This document shows, one piece after another, positions 26,295 through 37,000 of a stretch of DNA of 64,000 nucleotides. This stretch comes from an uncultured Candidatus Melainabacteria bacterium. GTDB taxonomy: Bacteria > Cyanobacteriota > Vampirovibrionia > Gastranaerophilales > Gastranaerophilaceae. The stretch's first letter is position 1, and each line of letters starts with the position of its first letter. Both the position numbers and the translations under genes were made by a program. Location: NCBI GenBank assembly GCA_934757255.1, contig CAKVLL010000006.1, positions 25,888 through 89,887 of the forward strand, in the 5' to 3' direction. The notes beneath the pieces were generated by a model that was given only the letters and a program-made list of their open reading frames with translations, was not told the origin of the DNA and made no database searches.

Positions 26295-27101
26295 CTATAT
26301 TCTAAACAATTCTTTCGCATTTTTATAAAAAAGTTTATCTAACAACACTTCATCCTTAAAATACTCTAAAATTTTTATTTTCATCAAATCAAGATTTTTA
26401 TTATATAACTCTTTTTTTAAATTATGTTCTCCAACCGGTGCATCAGATGCCCACATTATACGATGAGTATAATCCCCCTTTGAAGTATTCTTTAAAGCCT
26501 CTATAAGCATAATAACATCTTCTACACCAACCCAAGACACATCAACATAAAGTGTAGCCGTATCTTTTTCAATTGATTCTAAAATAATTTTAATAGCTTC
26601 TTCATGTGAACTTTTAGGTCCTGTTGACAAATGTCCTAAAATTATTGGAACATCAGGAAACTGTTTAGCTTTTTCATAAATCAAAACTGGTGATGAAAAA
26701 CGAGATTTTATATGTCCTGAATGATAAAGACAAGGCTTTTTAAATTGTCTTGCAACCTCTAAATACTTATCATACTTTTCAGAAGTCGCAACAAGCTTTG
26801 TAAATTCAGGGTGAAATTTCAAGCCTACAAACTGCGGATAATCCTTCAACATTTGTCTAATTACGTTTGTATCTAAACTTCTATCAACCTCACAGACATA
26901 TAGAGGTTTAATTTGCGGATATTTGGTCGAAATATCTAACATTTCTTTATTTGCAGCATACTCGTCTTTTCCTGAAAAAGCATCTATTCCTGCTAAATTT
27001 GAACAAACACAAGTTTTATCTCCAATTATATTCAATAAAAACTCCGGAGAAAAATTTCCCCAAAAAGAATTTCCTATGTGAACATGTGCATCTATAATCA
27101 T
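26295..27101 (-). CDS. amidohydrolase-2 family metal-dependent hydrolase
   Basis: 268 aa, TIM-barrel amidohydrolase. MIIDAHVHIGNSFWG has the N-terminal H-x-H metal motif; GLKFHPEF, CLYHSGH and ILGHLSTGP supply further histidines, and IMWASDAPVGE near the C-terminus gives the catalytic Asp. Such enzymes hydrolyse or decarboxylate small substrates; the substrate is unknown. Single gene, separated from radA by 144 bases containing a strong palindrome. Confidence 0.85.
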   Translation of the reverse strand: MIIDAHVHIGNSFWGNFSPEFLLNIIGDKTCVCSNLAGIDAFSGKDEYAANKEMLDISTKYPQIKPLYVCEVDRSLDTNVIRQMLKDYPQFVGLKFHPEFTKLVATSEKYDKYLEVARQFKKPCLYHSGHIKSRFSSPVLIYEKAKQFPDVPIILGHLSTGPKSSHEEAIKIILESIEKDTATLYVDVSWVGVEDVIMLIEALKNTSKGDYTHRIMWASDAPVGEHNLKKELYNKNLDLMKIKILEYFKDEVLLDKLFYKNAKELFRI

Positions 27102-27127
27102 GATTTTCCTTATTAATTTAAGTTATT

Positions 27128-27146
27128 GTTGGGCTGAAAGCCCAAC
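27128..27146. repeat. GTTGGGCT palindrome
   Basis: GTTGGGCT-GAA-AGCCCAAC is a perfect 8-bp stem between radA and the hydrolase gene. No U run follows on either strand, so it is a REP-like hairpin or mRNA 3'-end stabiliser. Confidence 0.5.
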
Positions 27147-27245
27147 ATACAGTTACTATAAAACAAAGCCAATTACAAAAAAATTAAAACAATTTTCCAT
27201 TTTCAATTTTACATTATATTAAAGTCAATGGAATAAGCAAACAAT

Positions 27246-28610
27246 TTAATGTTTAATCCCTCTCGTAATCGCTTCCAAAATCCTCTTTACCTTAACAATT
27301 TGAATACCTTTAAACTCATCCTGCACATCATTTGATTCAGGAATAATAATTCTCTTGAACCCTAATTTTTGTGCTTCATTAATCCTTTTTTCTATATGAT
27401 TAACGGCTCTTATTTCACCTGATAAACCTATTTCACCGATAATTGCAGTTTCAGGGTCAAACACAACATCTCTAACACAAGTAACTATTGCTAAAGCAAT
27501 ACCCAAATCCGCAGCAGGTTCATTTACATCAATACCGCCGATAACATTCACATAAACATCTTGCTTTGATAAGTTTAAACCGATTCTTTTTTCTAATACC
27601 GCCAATATCTGCAACACACGTCCCGTATCAACTCCATTTGCAATTCTTCGAGGAGCCGGATAAGGTGTAGTACCTACCAATGCTTGAATTTCAACTAAAA
27701 GCGGACGAGTTCCTTCGCTTGTTACAATAATCGTACTTCCGGGAGTCTGAGTTTGATTATATTCTTTTAAAAATAACTCACTCGGATTTACAACTTCTGT
27801 CAAACCAGTTGCACTCATTTCAAAGATACCTACTTCTGAAGTATTCCCAAAACGGTTTTTTATAGAGCGTAAAATTCTATAAGTTTTAGTTTTATCACCT
27901 TCAAATTGTATAACCGTATCTACCATGTGTTCTAAAACTTTAGGACCAGCAATATTACCTTCTTTTGTAACATGCCCGATTACAATAATTGAAATATTTT
28001 GAGATTTAGCAATATGCATAAGCATGTTACAGCATTCTCTTATTTGCGAAACACTGCCTGCCGAACTCTGAATCATTGATGTATAAATCGCTTGAATACT
28101 ATCTACAATTACCAAATCAGGTTTCATGCTCTCGATATGTTTTTTTATAAGTTCTAAATTTGTTTGAGGGTAAATAAAAAGAGTATTTGATTTTACTCCA
28201 AGTCTTTCTGCCCTCAATTTAATTTGACTTGCAGATTCTTCCGCTGAAATATATAAAACTTTCTTACCGGCATTACAAAGTTCACCTGATGTCTGTAATA
28301 AAATTGTAGACTTACCAATTCCAGGGTCGCCTGCAATCAGTACCAAAGAACCTTGAACAATACCTCCGCCAAGCACTCTATCAAATTCAGAAATATTAGT
28401 ACTCATTCTAATTTCTGAATTCATTTCAATTTCATCCAACGTCATCGGCGGAGTTATATCAAAAACTTCTATCTCCGTTTTCTTCTCAACAGGAGTAGAA
28501 AGTTCTTCTACAAACGAACCCCAACTGCCGCATTCAGGACATTTTCCCAAATAACCGGCGGTTTCGTATCCGCAATTTTGGCATACATATTTTGATTTAA
28601 CTTTTGCCAT
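27246..28610 (-). CDS. radA: DNA repair protein RadA/Sms
   Basis: 454-aa RecA-like helicase acting on recombination intermediates. Order: N-terminal C4 zinc finger CQNCGYETAGYLGKCPECGSW, Walker A GDPGIGKST (residues ~97-105), RadA motif KNRFG (~251-255), and the C-terminal Lon-like domain with VYVNVIGGIDVNEPAADLGIALAI. Length is standard. Starts three bases after the LysM gene. Confidence 0.97.
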   Translation of the reverse strand: MAKVKSKYVCQNCGYETAGYLGKCPECGSWGSFVEELSTPVEKKTEIEVFDITPPMTLDEIEMNSEIRMSTNISEFDRVLGGGIVQGSLVLIAGDPGIGKSTILLQTSGELCNAGKKVLYISAEESASQIKLRAERLGVKSNTLFIYPQTNLELIKKHIESMKPDLVIVDSIQAIYTSMIQSSAGSVSQIRECCNMLMHIAKSQNISIIVIGHVTKEGNIAGPKVLEHMVDTVIQFEGDKTKTYRILRSIKNRFGNTSEVGIFEMSATGLTEVVNPSELFLKEYNQTQTPGSTIIVTSEGTRPLLVEIQALVGTTPYPAPRRIANGVDTGRVLQILAVLEKRIGLNLSKQDVYVNVIGGIDVNEPAADLGIALAIVTCVRDVVFDPETAIIGEIGLSGEIRAVNHIEKRINEAQKLGFKRIIIPESNDVQDEFKGIQIVKVKRILEAITRGIKH

Positions 28611-28613
28611 AAA

Positions 28614-29183
28614 CTATTGATTCATTGGAATAACAAGCTTTTGACCAATTGATAAAGCGTTAGGGTTAGCCATTTTGTTAGCTTCTTGAATTCTAGCAAC
28701 TTTATCCATGTCAAATGAGCCGTAAAATCTAATAACAATACTTTCTAATGTGTCGCCTTCTTTAACAGTGTATTCTTCATTTAAAGAAACAGCAGGAGTA
28801 ACTTTTTTAGCAGAAGAATCTGATGGAATAAATGAAAATCTTCCGTTAGACTCTTTTTCTACCTTCTTAGAAACAGGTGCAACAGGAGCAACCACATCAT
28901 CCTTAGGAGTTGATACATTGATTAAAAGGCTTATGAAAGTTGTAATCAATAATGTTACAATTACACCAACAATTAAACCTGTAACAAAATAAACTTGAGG
29001 TGCTTTTTCACTCTTTTGAGTCTTTACACCAAAAGATTGCCAAAGAGCATCCAATTCTCTGTTTTTGCTTTGCTTTCTATAAAAATCTTCGTCTTGATGT
29101 TCACGATTGTATCTGCTAAGAGCCTCAAGCATAGCAACTTTTTCTCTGGTAATATTTGATCTTCTAAGTGTTGTGCTTTTCAT
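28614..29183 (-). CDS. membrane-anchored LysM protein
   Basis: 189 aa. Residues 1-60 are charged and cytosolic; ~64-91 (FVTGLIVGVIVTLLITTFISLLI) is one membrane helix; a linker follows; ~136-189 is a LysM domain (YTVKEGDTLESIVIRFYGSF, ending ALSIGQKLVIP) that would bind peptidoglycan on the outer side. It shares an operon with radA, three bases apart, though no functional link is known. GTGAGGATTT precedes the ATG. Confidence 0.88.
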   Translation of the reverse strand: MKSTTLRRSNITREKVAMLEALSRYNREHQDEDFYRKQSKNRELDALWQSFGVKTQKSEKAPQVYFVTGLIVGVIVTLLITTFISLLINVSTPKDDVVAPVAPVSKKVEKESNGRFSFIPSDSSAKKVTPAVSLNEEYTVKEGDTLESIVIRFYGSFDMDKVARIQEANKMANPNALSIGQKLVIPMNQ

Positions 29184-29305
29184 AAATCCTCACCAATTTA
29201 GGGACACATTCCCGTCCTATTGTTGAATTTAACATAAAATTAAGCATGGTGCAAATTTGTAAAGTATTTTGTTAATTTTTGTTAAGCATTTCTATAAACA
29301 AACAC

Positions 29306-29336
29306 AAAAAAAAACCTTTCTGAAAAAGAAAGGTTT
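29306..29336 (-). terminator. terminator of candidate small RNA
   Basis: 9-bp stem AAACCTTTC/GAAAGGTTT with loop TTTTTCA and a run of U on the minus strand. Confidence 0.85.
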
Positions 29337-29459
29337 GGAATCTTTTTTAATAATTCCTCATGTGTAGAAGGTTAGTGTGTAGGTTGTATGAAAGGTTTGT
29401 GTTATGTGTTCTTTTTAATATCTCGCGTTATTTAATGTTTGTCGTTTTTCTTATTTTCG
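29306..29459 (-). ncRNA. candidate small RNA driven by the GCAATT/TTTATATATA motif
   Basis: Minus-strand unit of about 150 bases: it begins just past the motif at 29467-29499 and ends at an intrinsic terminator (AAACCTTTC 29336-29328, loop, GAAAGGTTT 29320-29312, then U7). The interior is A/C-rich and has no open frame of note (the only ATG opens four codons). It lies in a 450-base gap between LysM and TOPRIM genes. Start and length are inferred; the RNA is not a family I recognise. Confidence 0.45.
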
Positions 29460-29466
29460 ACTTACA

Positions 29467-29499
29467 TATATATAAAGTATATTTCCATTCAAGAATTGC
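29467..29499 (-). promoter_or_regulatory. GCAATT-N17-TTTATATATA motif (exact copy)
   Basis: Minus strand: GCAATT 29499-29494, 17-base spacer, TTTATATATA 29476-29467, followed by TGTAAG as in the 53501 and 45574 copies. The only thing downstream before a terminator is the candidate small RNA. Confidence 0.65.
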
Positions 29500-29635
29500 G
29501 CCATACACTTTATATTGTTACAATTCTTTACATTAAAGCATGCATATTTTAAAACTTAAAATTTATGATAAATTGTTTGAAAAAAAACAATACTAATAAT
29601 AAAATAGTTTTAGTAAACCAATTAAGAATTTTAGT

Positions 29636-30664
29636 ATGAAGGAAAAATGTTTGAAATATAAACTGCTAAGCAAAGAACAAATTTTAATTTCATTAGATCG
29701 TCTAACACGTTTTAAATTTACAAAAGAAAAGTATCTTAGAGTGTTTTACGACATCATACTAGGGAATTTAATTGAGCCAAAATTTAAAAAAATAGAGTTA
29801 GAAAACCTCAATATTGAAGTAATTCGAGATTATGCGGAAGTTATTTTAAATGAATCAATTAAAACAGAACTAAAAAAGGGAAACAATTTAATTGATATTA
29901 ATAATGGAATTATTAATAAAAAACTTTTACAATATGAAAATTCAGTTTTTAACAATGATGAACAAACTCAAATTTTACTAAAAAATAATATAAACTACAC
30001 AAATGCAATAAAACTAATTAATAAAAATTGTGTAATAAATCTTCAATGGCTACACTCTTTAAACGAAAACAAAAACCTTACAAGCATGCGCGAAAATCAT
30101 TATTTAAAATTTCCGATAGAAAAAGTTATACTTGTTGAAGGTTTGACAGAAGAAGTATTACTTCCGGCATTTTCAAAATATCTTGGATACGACTTCTACC
30201 AAAAAGGAATTCAAGTAATACCTGCCGGAGGGAAAAGCCAAGTTGTAAAAATGTACTATAAATTATCAGAAGACTTAAAAATTCCAATTTTTTTACTTCT
30301 TGATAAGGACGCGGAAGAAAATACAAAACAAATTCAACCAAGATTAAGAAACATAGACAAAATACATTTGGTTTCTTGCGGAGAATTTGAAGATTTGTTG
30401 CCTAAATCATTAATTATAAAAACTGTAAACCAACACCTTGAGAATTTTAATTCTATTTCAGAAATAGACTTACATGATGAAAACCCCAATGTTAAAAATC
30501 TTGAATTAATTTTTAAAACAAAAGGTCTACACGAATTCAAAAAAGCAGAATTCGCAAAGCTGGTAAGAAGCAATATTAATGAGCCCTCTGACATTTCAAA
30601 CGAAATTAAAGAAATTATAAAAGAAATATCAAACAAAACTCTTGACAGTAAAATTTGTTCCTGA
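29636..30664 (+). CDS. stand-alone OLD-type TOPRIM protein
   Basis: 342 aa. Residues ~165-178 (VILVEGLTEEVLLP) and ~219-228 (LLLDKDAEEN) are the E and D-x-D elements of a TOPRIM fold, in the arrangement seen in OLD-family nucleases and Gabija GajA; IQVIPAGGKSQVVKMYY between them also fits. The ABC-type ATPase half normally fused upstream is absent: residues 1-160 are helical, lysine/asparagine-rich and lack a Walker A. No gajB/UvrD-like partner is adjacent. Ribosome site weak. Nuclease activity is inference. Confidence 0.7.
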   Translation: MKEKCLKYKLLSKEQILISLDRLTRFKFTKEKYLRVFYDIILGNLIEPKFKKIELENLNIEVIRDYAEVILNESIKTELKKGNNLIDINNGIINKKLLQYENSVFNNDEQTQILLKNNINYTNAIKLINKNCVINLQWLHSLNENKNLTSMRENHYLKFPIEKVILVEGLTEEVLLPAFSKYLGYDFYQKGIQVIPAGGKSQVVKMYYKLSEDLKIPIFLLLDKDAEENTKQIQPRLRNIDKIHLVSCGEFEDLLPKSLIIKTVNQHLENFNSISEIDLHDENPNVKNLELIFKTKGLHEFKKAEFAKLVRSNINEPSDISNEIKEIIKEISNKTLDSKICS

Positions 30665-30670
30665 TATTAT
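30642..30670 (+). promoter_or_regulatory. sigma-70 promoter of tRNA-Lys
   Basis: TTGACA (30642-30647), 17 bases, TATTAT (30665-30670). The -35 lies inside the end of the TOPRIM gene; the tRNA starts 80 bases downstream. Confidence 0.75.
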
Positions 30671-30749
30671 AAATCTTGTGGTTAATCCACAGCCGAAGTA
30701 TAAAAGGTTATTTGATAAATAAATAGTTTTACAAATTTTTATAAAATTT

Positions 30750-30822
30750 GCGCTTGTAGCTCAGCAGGTAGAGCACTCCCCTTTTAAGGGATAGGTCGCG
30801 CGTTCGAATCGCGCCAAGCGCA
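30750..30822 (+). tRNA. tRNA-Lys (anticodon TTT)
   Basis: 73-base cloverleaf: acceptor GCGCTTG/CAAGCGC with discriminator A (30822); D arm GCTC..GAGC; anticodon loop CTTTTAA with TTT at 34-36; T arm GCGCG-TTCGAAT-CGCGC. The first anticodon-stem pair is C-T mismatched. CCA is not encoded. Confidence 0.95.
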
Positions 30823-30955
30823 ATTTTTTTTATTTTTTTTAAATATCAACACACGTAAATCATAGAATTACACATATTTTTTATTTCCTAACTTTAACAA
30901 CTTTAATTAAATATATTATTGCATTAATTGTTTCTTGAACTCACCTTGAATAAAT

Positions 30956-31016
30956 TTGTAAATAATTGTAACAATTTTTTTATTTTTCTAAAGTTTTTAT
31001 TAATTTATGCCGATAT
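30956..31016 (+). promoter_or_regulatory. sigma-28-type promoter of the 2057-aa gene
   Basis: TAAAGTTT (30989-30996) and GCCGATAT (31009-31016) with 12 bases between, one more than the other copies. TTGTAAATAATTGTAACAA (from 30956) lies directly upstream. GTG 31051 follows AAGGAG. Confidence 0.8.
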
Positions 31017-31050
31017 ATAAAATAAGAAATTAAATTTAAGGAGTAAAAAA

Positions 31051-34000
31051 GTGGCAGGTGAAAAGGTTTACAGATTTAAGAATTCTGAATTTTATTACAC
31101 TCAAGACGCTAAAGGTCAAAAGACATTTTATGACAAAAATAAGAAGCCTGTAAGCGAAAGCATTTATCTTAAAGCTGAAAATGCACATATTAATTCTGCC
31201 GGTCAAGTTGTTAAAAATGAACAAAAATTTATAATCCCCGGTTCAAAAACAGGACGATACTACAAGTGGATTAATGGCAAAAGGCACTATTATGCTGCAA
31301 ATGGCACTGAAATTAAAGAAACATACTTCTTAAAAGCAGAAAATGCTTATATTGATGAAAAGAACAGTATGCGCTCTAAAAATGCGAAAGCTGCGAGTGC
31401 AAAAGTTGCAAACAATAGCATACAAAAAAAGTCAGCACAACAAATCGTGGATAATTTAGAAAAAGCAATAAAAGGTAGAAACGATTTAGACAAAATCAAA
31501 GCTGAATTAAACAAAATAGATAATCCTGATGAAATAGCAGAAGTTAATAGAATCCTTGCCTCAAAAGGCTACAAAGCTGATGATTTGTATTCACCAGTAG
31601 AAAAATTTATGTACAAAGAGTTAACTCACAACCCAACTCGTATGTACAACTCTTTTGACGAACTTGAAAAATATGTTTCTAAGTGGATTAATAACGGAAC
31701 ATTAAAAGGTCAAGACGCAAATAACGCTCAAGCACGTTTAGCAGCAAGAATTATTTGTGATGGCGGAGATGGACTTGGCACAAATTGTAAAAAAATCAAA
31801 AAGGGCATTCATTTAATCAAGAATCCTAAAGCAACCGGAAGTGATGTTCGCGATAAAGCGAATGCAAAAGCTGTATATGTCAAAGTTAACCAAATTATTT
31901 CTCGTCATTCAACTTTTTATGGAATAGGCAAAGCTAGTAACGACTTGCGTGATTACTTAAAAGGCGAAATGTGGGAAGGCGAAGTTAAATATTTAGATGG
32001 TGTACTTGCACAAAACAACGCTATTCAAAGTAAACAAAAAACAAAAGCAATAAAAGATTTAGTTAGAGAGGCTGTTGAAGGTGCCGGAACTGATATCGAA
32101 GCTTTAAAACAAGCACTTAAAGGTATTGATAGCAAAGCTGATAGAGCAGCCGTAAATAAAGAGCTAAAAGCTTACATAAAAGAAAAGGATATTAAGCTTC
32201 AATATCCTAATCAAGAGCCGTTGCAAGCTATTATGTATGATGAATTAGATAACTTTGCCGGAATTGGTACAAACCACAAAGAAATTCGCAAATTTAATGA
32301 AATGTTAATTAAACAAGGCGCATATTCTAAAGAAGAAGCAGTTTTGATTAGAGGTGAGCAAGCCGCACTTCAAGCTGCAGATGGTGGTTATAATAATATT
32401 TTGGATGCGGTTTCTCAAATCAAAGACCCAGAAGTTCTAAAACGCATGAATGTTGTCTTAACAAATCTAAAGTATAAAAACCTTGATGATTTGATGGCAA
32501 AGAAAAATTTAAGTCAAACAAAACAGGATTTGGTTAACGCTGAACTTGCTGCAAATAGCCTTTTACCTGATGAAAAAGCTGCGCAAGTTGCAACCAGACT
32601 AGTATTAAATAATGATTTCGACGTAAAAGCAAAAGGTTTAGCAGCAATTAGAAACTCTAAGGTTGCAACTATTGTTGATAAGAATTTGCAAAAACAAGGT
32701 AAATCACTGGCTAAAATTGTTGAACAATTCAACAAAGAAAAACAAAATTTTAAAACTAAAGCTAAATTTTGGGATGGTTTAGCAATGATTGGAGGAGGTT
32801 TTATTGCTGAACATATTTCCGATAAATATGCAAAAAATACAGATAGTTCTGACAATCTGTATTTAAAATCAGATAAAGCTGTAGTAAAAATTTCTCAACA
32901 ACAAAAAGCAGCGTATGATGCAGCAATTAATAAACTTGATTCTGATTATAAGCAGATGAAAGCAGATTACGAAGATGCACTTGACGAACAAGGTGCTGTA
33001 TCTGGTGCAGTTGACGCGTTTTGCGCTGTTTATAACATTGGCACAACTCGTAACGATATAGAAGCAAGAATAGAACATGATAAAGAAACCATAAGATTAT
33101 TAAAATTAGCTTCTGAAGGCAAATTAACTAAAATGGTTAATGGAAAGTCAGTTCCGGTTAAGTTTGAAGAAGTATTTAAAGAAAGACAATCCGCTTATGT
33201 TTCTGGAAACGGCGCTTCAATTTCTGCAATTAAGCATGCTGCATCTAAAAAGGAAGTTAAATTTGACCAGAAAGCAGTTAACAATGTAAATAATCACGCA
33301 CAGAAAATTATCGCAATGGAAGTTGCAAAAGAATACATTGTTGATGGTTGGGCAGAACTTGATAGTGCATTTAATTCACAAAATACAGAAGTTTTAACTA
33401 CTGCTATCGTAAGCAATTTAGATAAATTAAGCAAAATTACCGGCAAAAAGATGTCATTAGAAGCTTTCAAACTTACTGTCAAAAATGGTAAAATTGTCGA
33501 TATACAAGGTAAACCTGCAAGCGGTGCAATCTTAAGAGGTGTTATCCAAAAATTAAAAACTGCATATTCTGATGTTTCAAAAGCTATTTATGGTCAAAGT
33601 TTGGCGCTTAATGCTTCTCCTAAAGACGTAAAAAATCTTGTAGACAACGGCTATGAGAGCAAGATAGATTCATTTAAAAATGAATATGAAAAAGCTTATG
33701 GTCAGAAACCTACTGATGATATGATAAAGAGTTATTTATCAACTATCAATAACGGTAAAATGGCTGTAAACATTGCAGCTGTAATTGGTGCTTCTATATT
33801 GACAGCCGGATATGGCGGTCTTGCTATTTTTGCAGGAGTTGCAACAACCTCTCTTGCAATGAATGGTCTTGAAAATTCTACAGATGCAAATGGCTGGACA
33901 AATTCAGAATTTGCAGATGATGCAACACAAGCATTATGGGATGGTGCTTTAGCAGCTTGCGGCGTTAAAATTGGTAAATTTGCAGAAAAATTTGCAACAA

Positions 34001-37000
34001 ACGCTTCTGTAATTCTTAAAAACAGAGAATTAATCAGCAAATTACCGGCAGCCTGTAATCTTAGCAGACATACTTTGAATAGAGTTGCATACTGGACGAC
34101 AAGAGTCCAAGCTATGGGCGGAGAATTAACAAGTGATGCAGTACAAGCATTGATGATGCAATACTGTAAAGATGGCGAATTTAATGAACAAGGTTTTATA
34201 ATGGCACTTGTAATGTCTGCAGGATTTAACACCGCCGGTCATCTTGCTCATGGGATTGGCGCAAAACCTAAGAAAGGCTATCTAAATGATTTAAAACCTG
34301 ATTTACCAAATATCAAAAACACAAAATCAACACAAACTCAATCATCAGCACAAGCTGGAAGTAAATCAACAACTTCCACTGAAGGTGCGCATTTTTATGA
34401 CAAATCAGCAGTTAAAAAGCAAAAAGAACCTGTTTCAAAAGAATTCAAAAAAAGTATTGCCGAAATTAGAAAAGGTATTACTGATAACAAAACTATTGGC
34501 GAATTATTAGAAACAAACCCTCTTCTTGCAAGGTTTAAAGATGAATTAGAAAAAGTCGCTGATTATAGAATTACAGAAATTCTTGATTCTACAAATACTC
34601 TAAGAGGCACTCATCAAGCTTCAAAAAAACGTATTCAACTTAACTTGAGAGCGTTAGAAACAAACGAAGAAGCATTTGTTAATACTCTTTTACACGAAGT
34701 AGAACACGCAAAACAAAGAATCAAATATGACCACATCAAAGCTTTAGGTAAAGATGCATCACGCGAACAAAAGAAATACGTTCAAGCTTATGATAAAATG
34801 ATGGCAGCAGATAAAGCGAGAGCAGATTTCTATGCAGCACACAAAGATGTTATCGATAAATGGGCTGCAAAAGACGATAACGCCTTCAAAGCAATATTTA
34901 CTGATAGATTTACTAAAGATAGAAAAATTATTTCTCAATATAAAACTTTATTGAAAAAATATAAAGCTGCAAGCTTGGAAGCGGAAGCTAGAAAAGCCGG
35001 CGCAAATGCAGTAAAAAGTTACAAAAAAGCAAACAAAGGAGATAACAATGGACAAGCAGGAACAGGAAATGAAGGACTTAATGGAATTCAAGAAGGAAAT
35101 GCAACAGGAAATCCAACATGGGTTGTGGGATCAAATGCACAACACAACATTCCTCAAGGATCAAATGGAACAACAAGAATAAAAAACACTCGTAGAAATA
35201 TAGACGGAAAAGGTACTAATCTTGAAGTTATTTCCGATTCGTCAGGAAAAGTACACAGTAGTGTTATAACCGCAAAAAATGGTAACAAAACTATAAAAAT
35301 ATTCGATACTAAACAAAATAAGGTAGCCAAAGAAATTAAAATCAAAGCTGATAAAACAAAAGTGGAAACAACTTATGATTTAAGTAATGGCGCACCTATA
35401 AAAGAAGTTGAAACAAAGGCTGATGGTACTATTATTAGAAAAATTGGTTCAAATGGTTCTGGGAAATGGAATAAACAAATTGAAACCAGACCTGATGGCG
35501 TCACTATAGAAACAGAATACTCTCAAACAACCGGTAAAGCTACTCGACGAGTAGTGAAGGGTCCTCATATTAGCAGATTCGAAATGGAATTTACAGATGG
35601 TGACGAATTTAAACGAATGGTCGAATATAGACCAGACAAAACTAAAATTGAAACAAGTTACCATAACGGTAAAAAGGTAAAAGAAGTGATAACTCAACCG
35701 GATGGTACGGTTGTTAAGCGTGATATTGCTGAAACTTCCGGCAGAATTACTAACGAAGTAAAAACAGAACCGCAAAAACCTGAAACAGGCAAAACAACTG
35801 TTAAAACAGATAAAAAAGGTAATACAATTACTACCGTTAAAAACGATGATAGCACAAAAACCATCACCAAAACTGATGCAAACGGAAATGTTTTAACCGT
35901 TACTCAGCTTAGCAAAAGAGGTCGGACAGTTTCTGTAGAAACAATTAATGCCGACGGAACAAAAGATATCAAAATAGGAAATACTGTCGAACACCATGCA
36001 GATGCATCTAATCCAAAAAGAGTAACATCTGTTAATTATGGTAAAGATGTTGAAATCGAATTTAAATATGATTCCGATGGAAATTGCACTGGAACTGTAG
36101 TTAAAAATAAAAACAAAAATAATCAAAAATACAAAGTTGAAGCAGACGGAAAAAGATTTAAATTCATAAACGAAAAAGGCAAAGAAATCTTTGCTGAATT
36201 TGATTCAAAAGCTCGTTCTTGGATTATGAAAAACTCCAAAGGCAAGAAAATTGGTCAATTTAAACCTAAATTTTCACATTGGAAACGAAATACTATTCTT
36301 GCTGCAGCTTTAGCAATCGCAATTTCAGCTGGTGCATACAATAAAATAATACCAAATGAAGAAACTAAACTAAATGTTGAAACAGAAAATGATTCTGAAG
36401 ATAAGACAAAAAGTACAGAAACAAATACTGAAACAGTAAGCAATGCTACAGATTCTAATGACACCGACACTGAAGCCGCAAGCGACGATACAGATACTAA
36501 TGAAGCAACAGAAGGCGATGATCAATCATCAACACCTTCTGAAAACACAGATAATTCAGAAACAGACGAAGCCCCGGGAGTTTGGACTGATACCTCTTTA
36601 GATGCACCAAATGATAATACACAAGACGAAAGTTCTGTAAATAGTAATTTAAACGAAAACAACACTTCTACTGATTCTGCATCTGGTAACATAACCGAAG
36701 ATGAAACAGTAAGTAGTACATCTTCTAATACTACAAATATAGAAGACAATATTTCTGATACTGAAGAAGAAATATCAGACTTGAGTGACACAACTGAAGT
36801 TGAAGTAAATGTTGATACAGAAGCAAATATAGAAAATGATAGCGAAACTAACACTGAAGATGATAGAATAACAATTTCCGATTTAGCAAACGGAATTGAT
36901 TCTAATGGCAACAAACGTGAAATTACGGCTGAAGAACGAATGAGAATTACAGAACATATTAGAAATGCTAAAACTGAAGCAGACATTGAAGCTATTCAGA

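Noticed and set aside
29636..30664. Complete Gabija or OLD defence system
   Set aside because: No ATPase domain in the protein and no helicase partner adjacent; only the TOPRIM part can be supported.
36255..36986. Long minus-strand frames opposite the 2057-aa gene
   Set aside because: Ser/Val/Leu-rich mirror of the Asp/Thr/Glu-rich plus-strand text; no ribosome sites. Antisense shadows, as also opposite the acidic genes at 59.4-60.7 kb.
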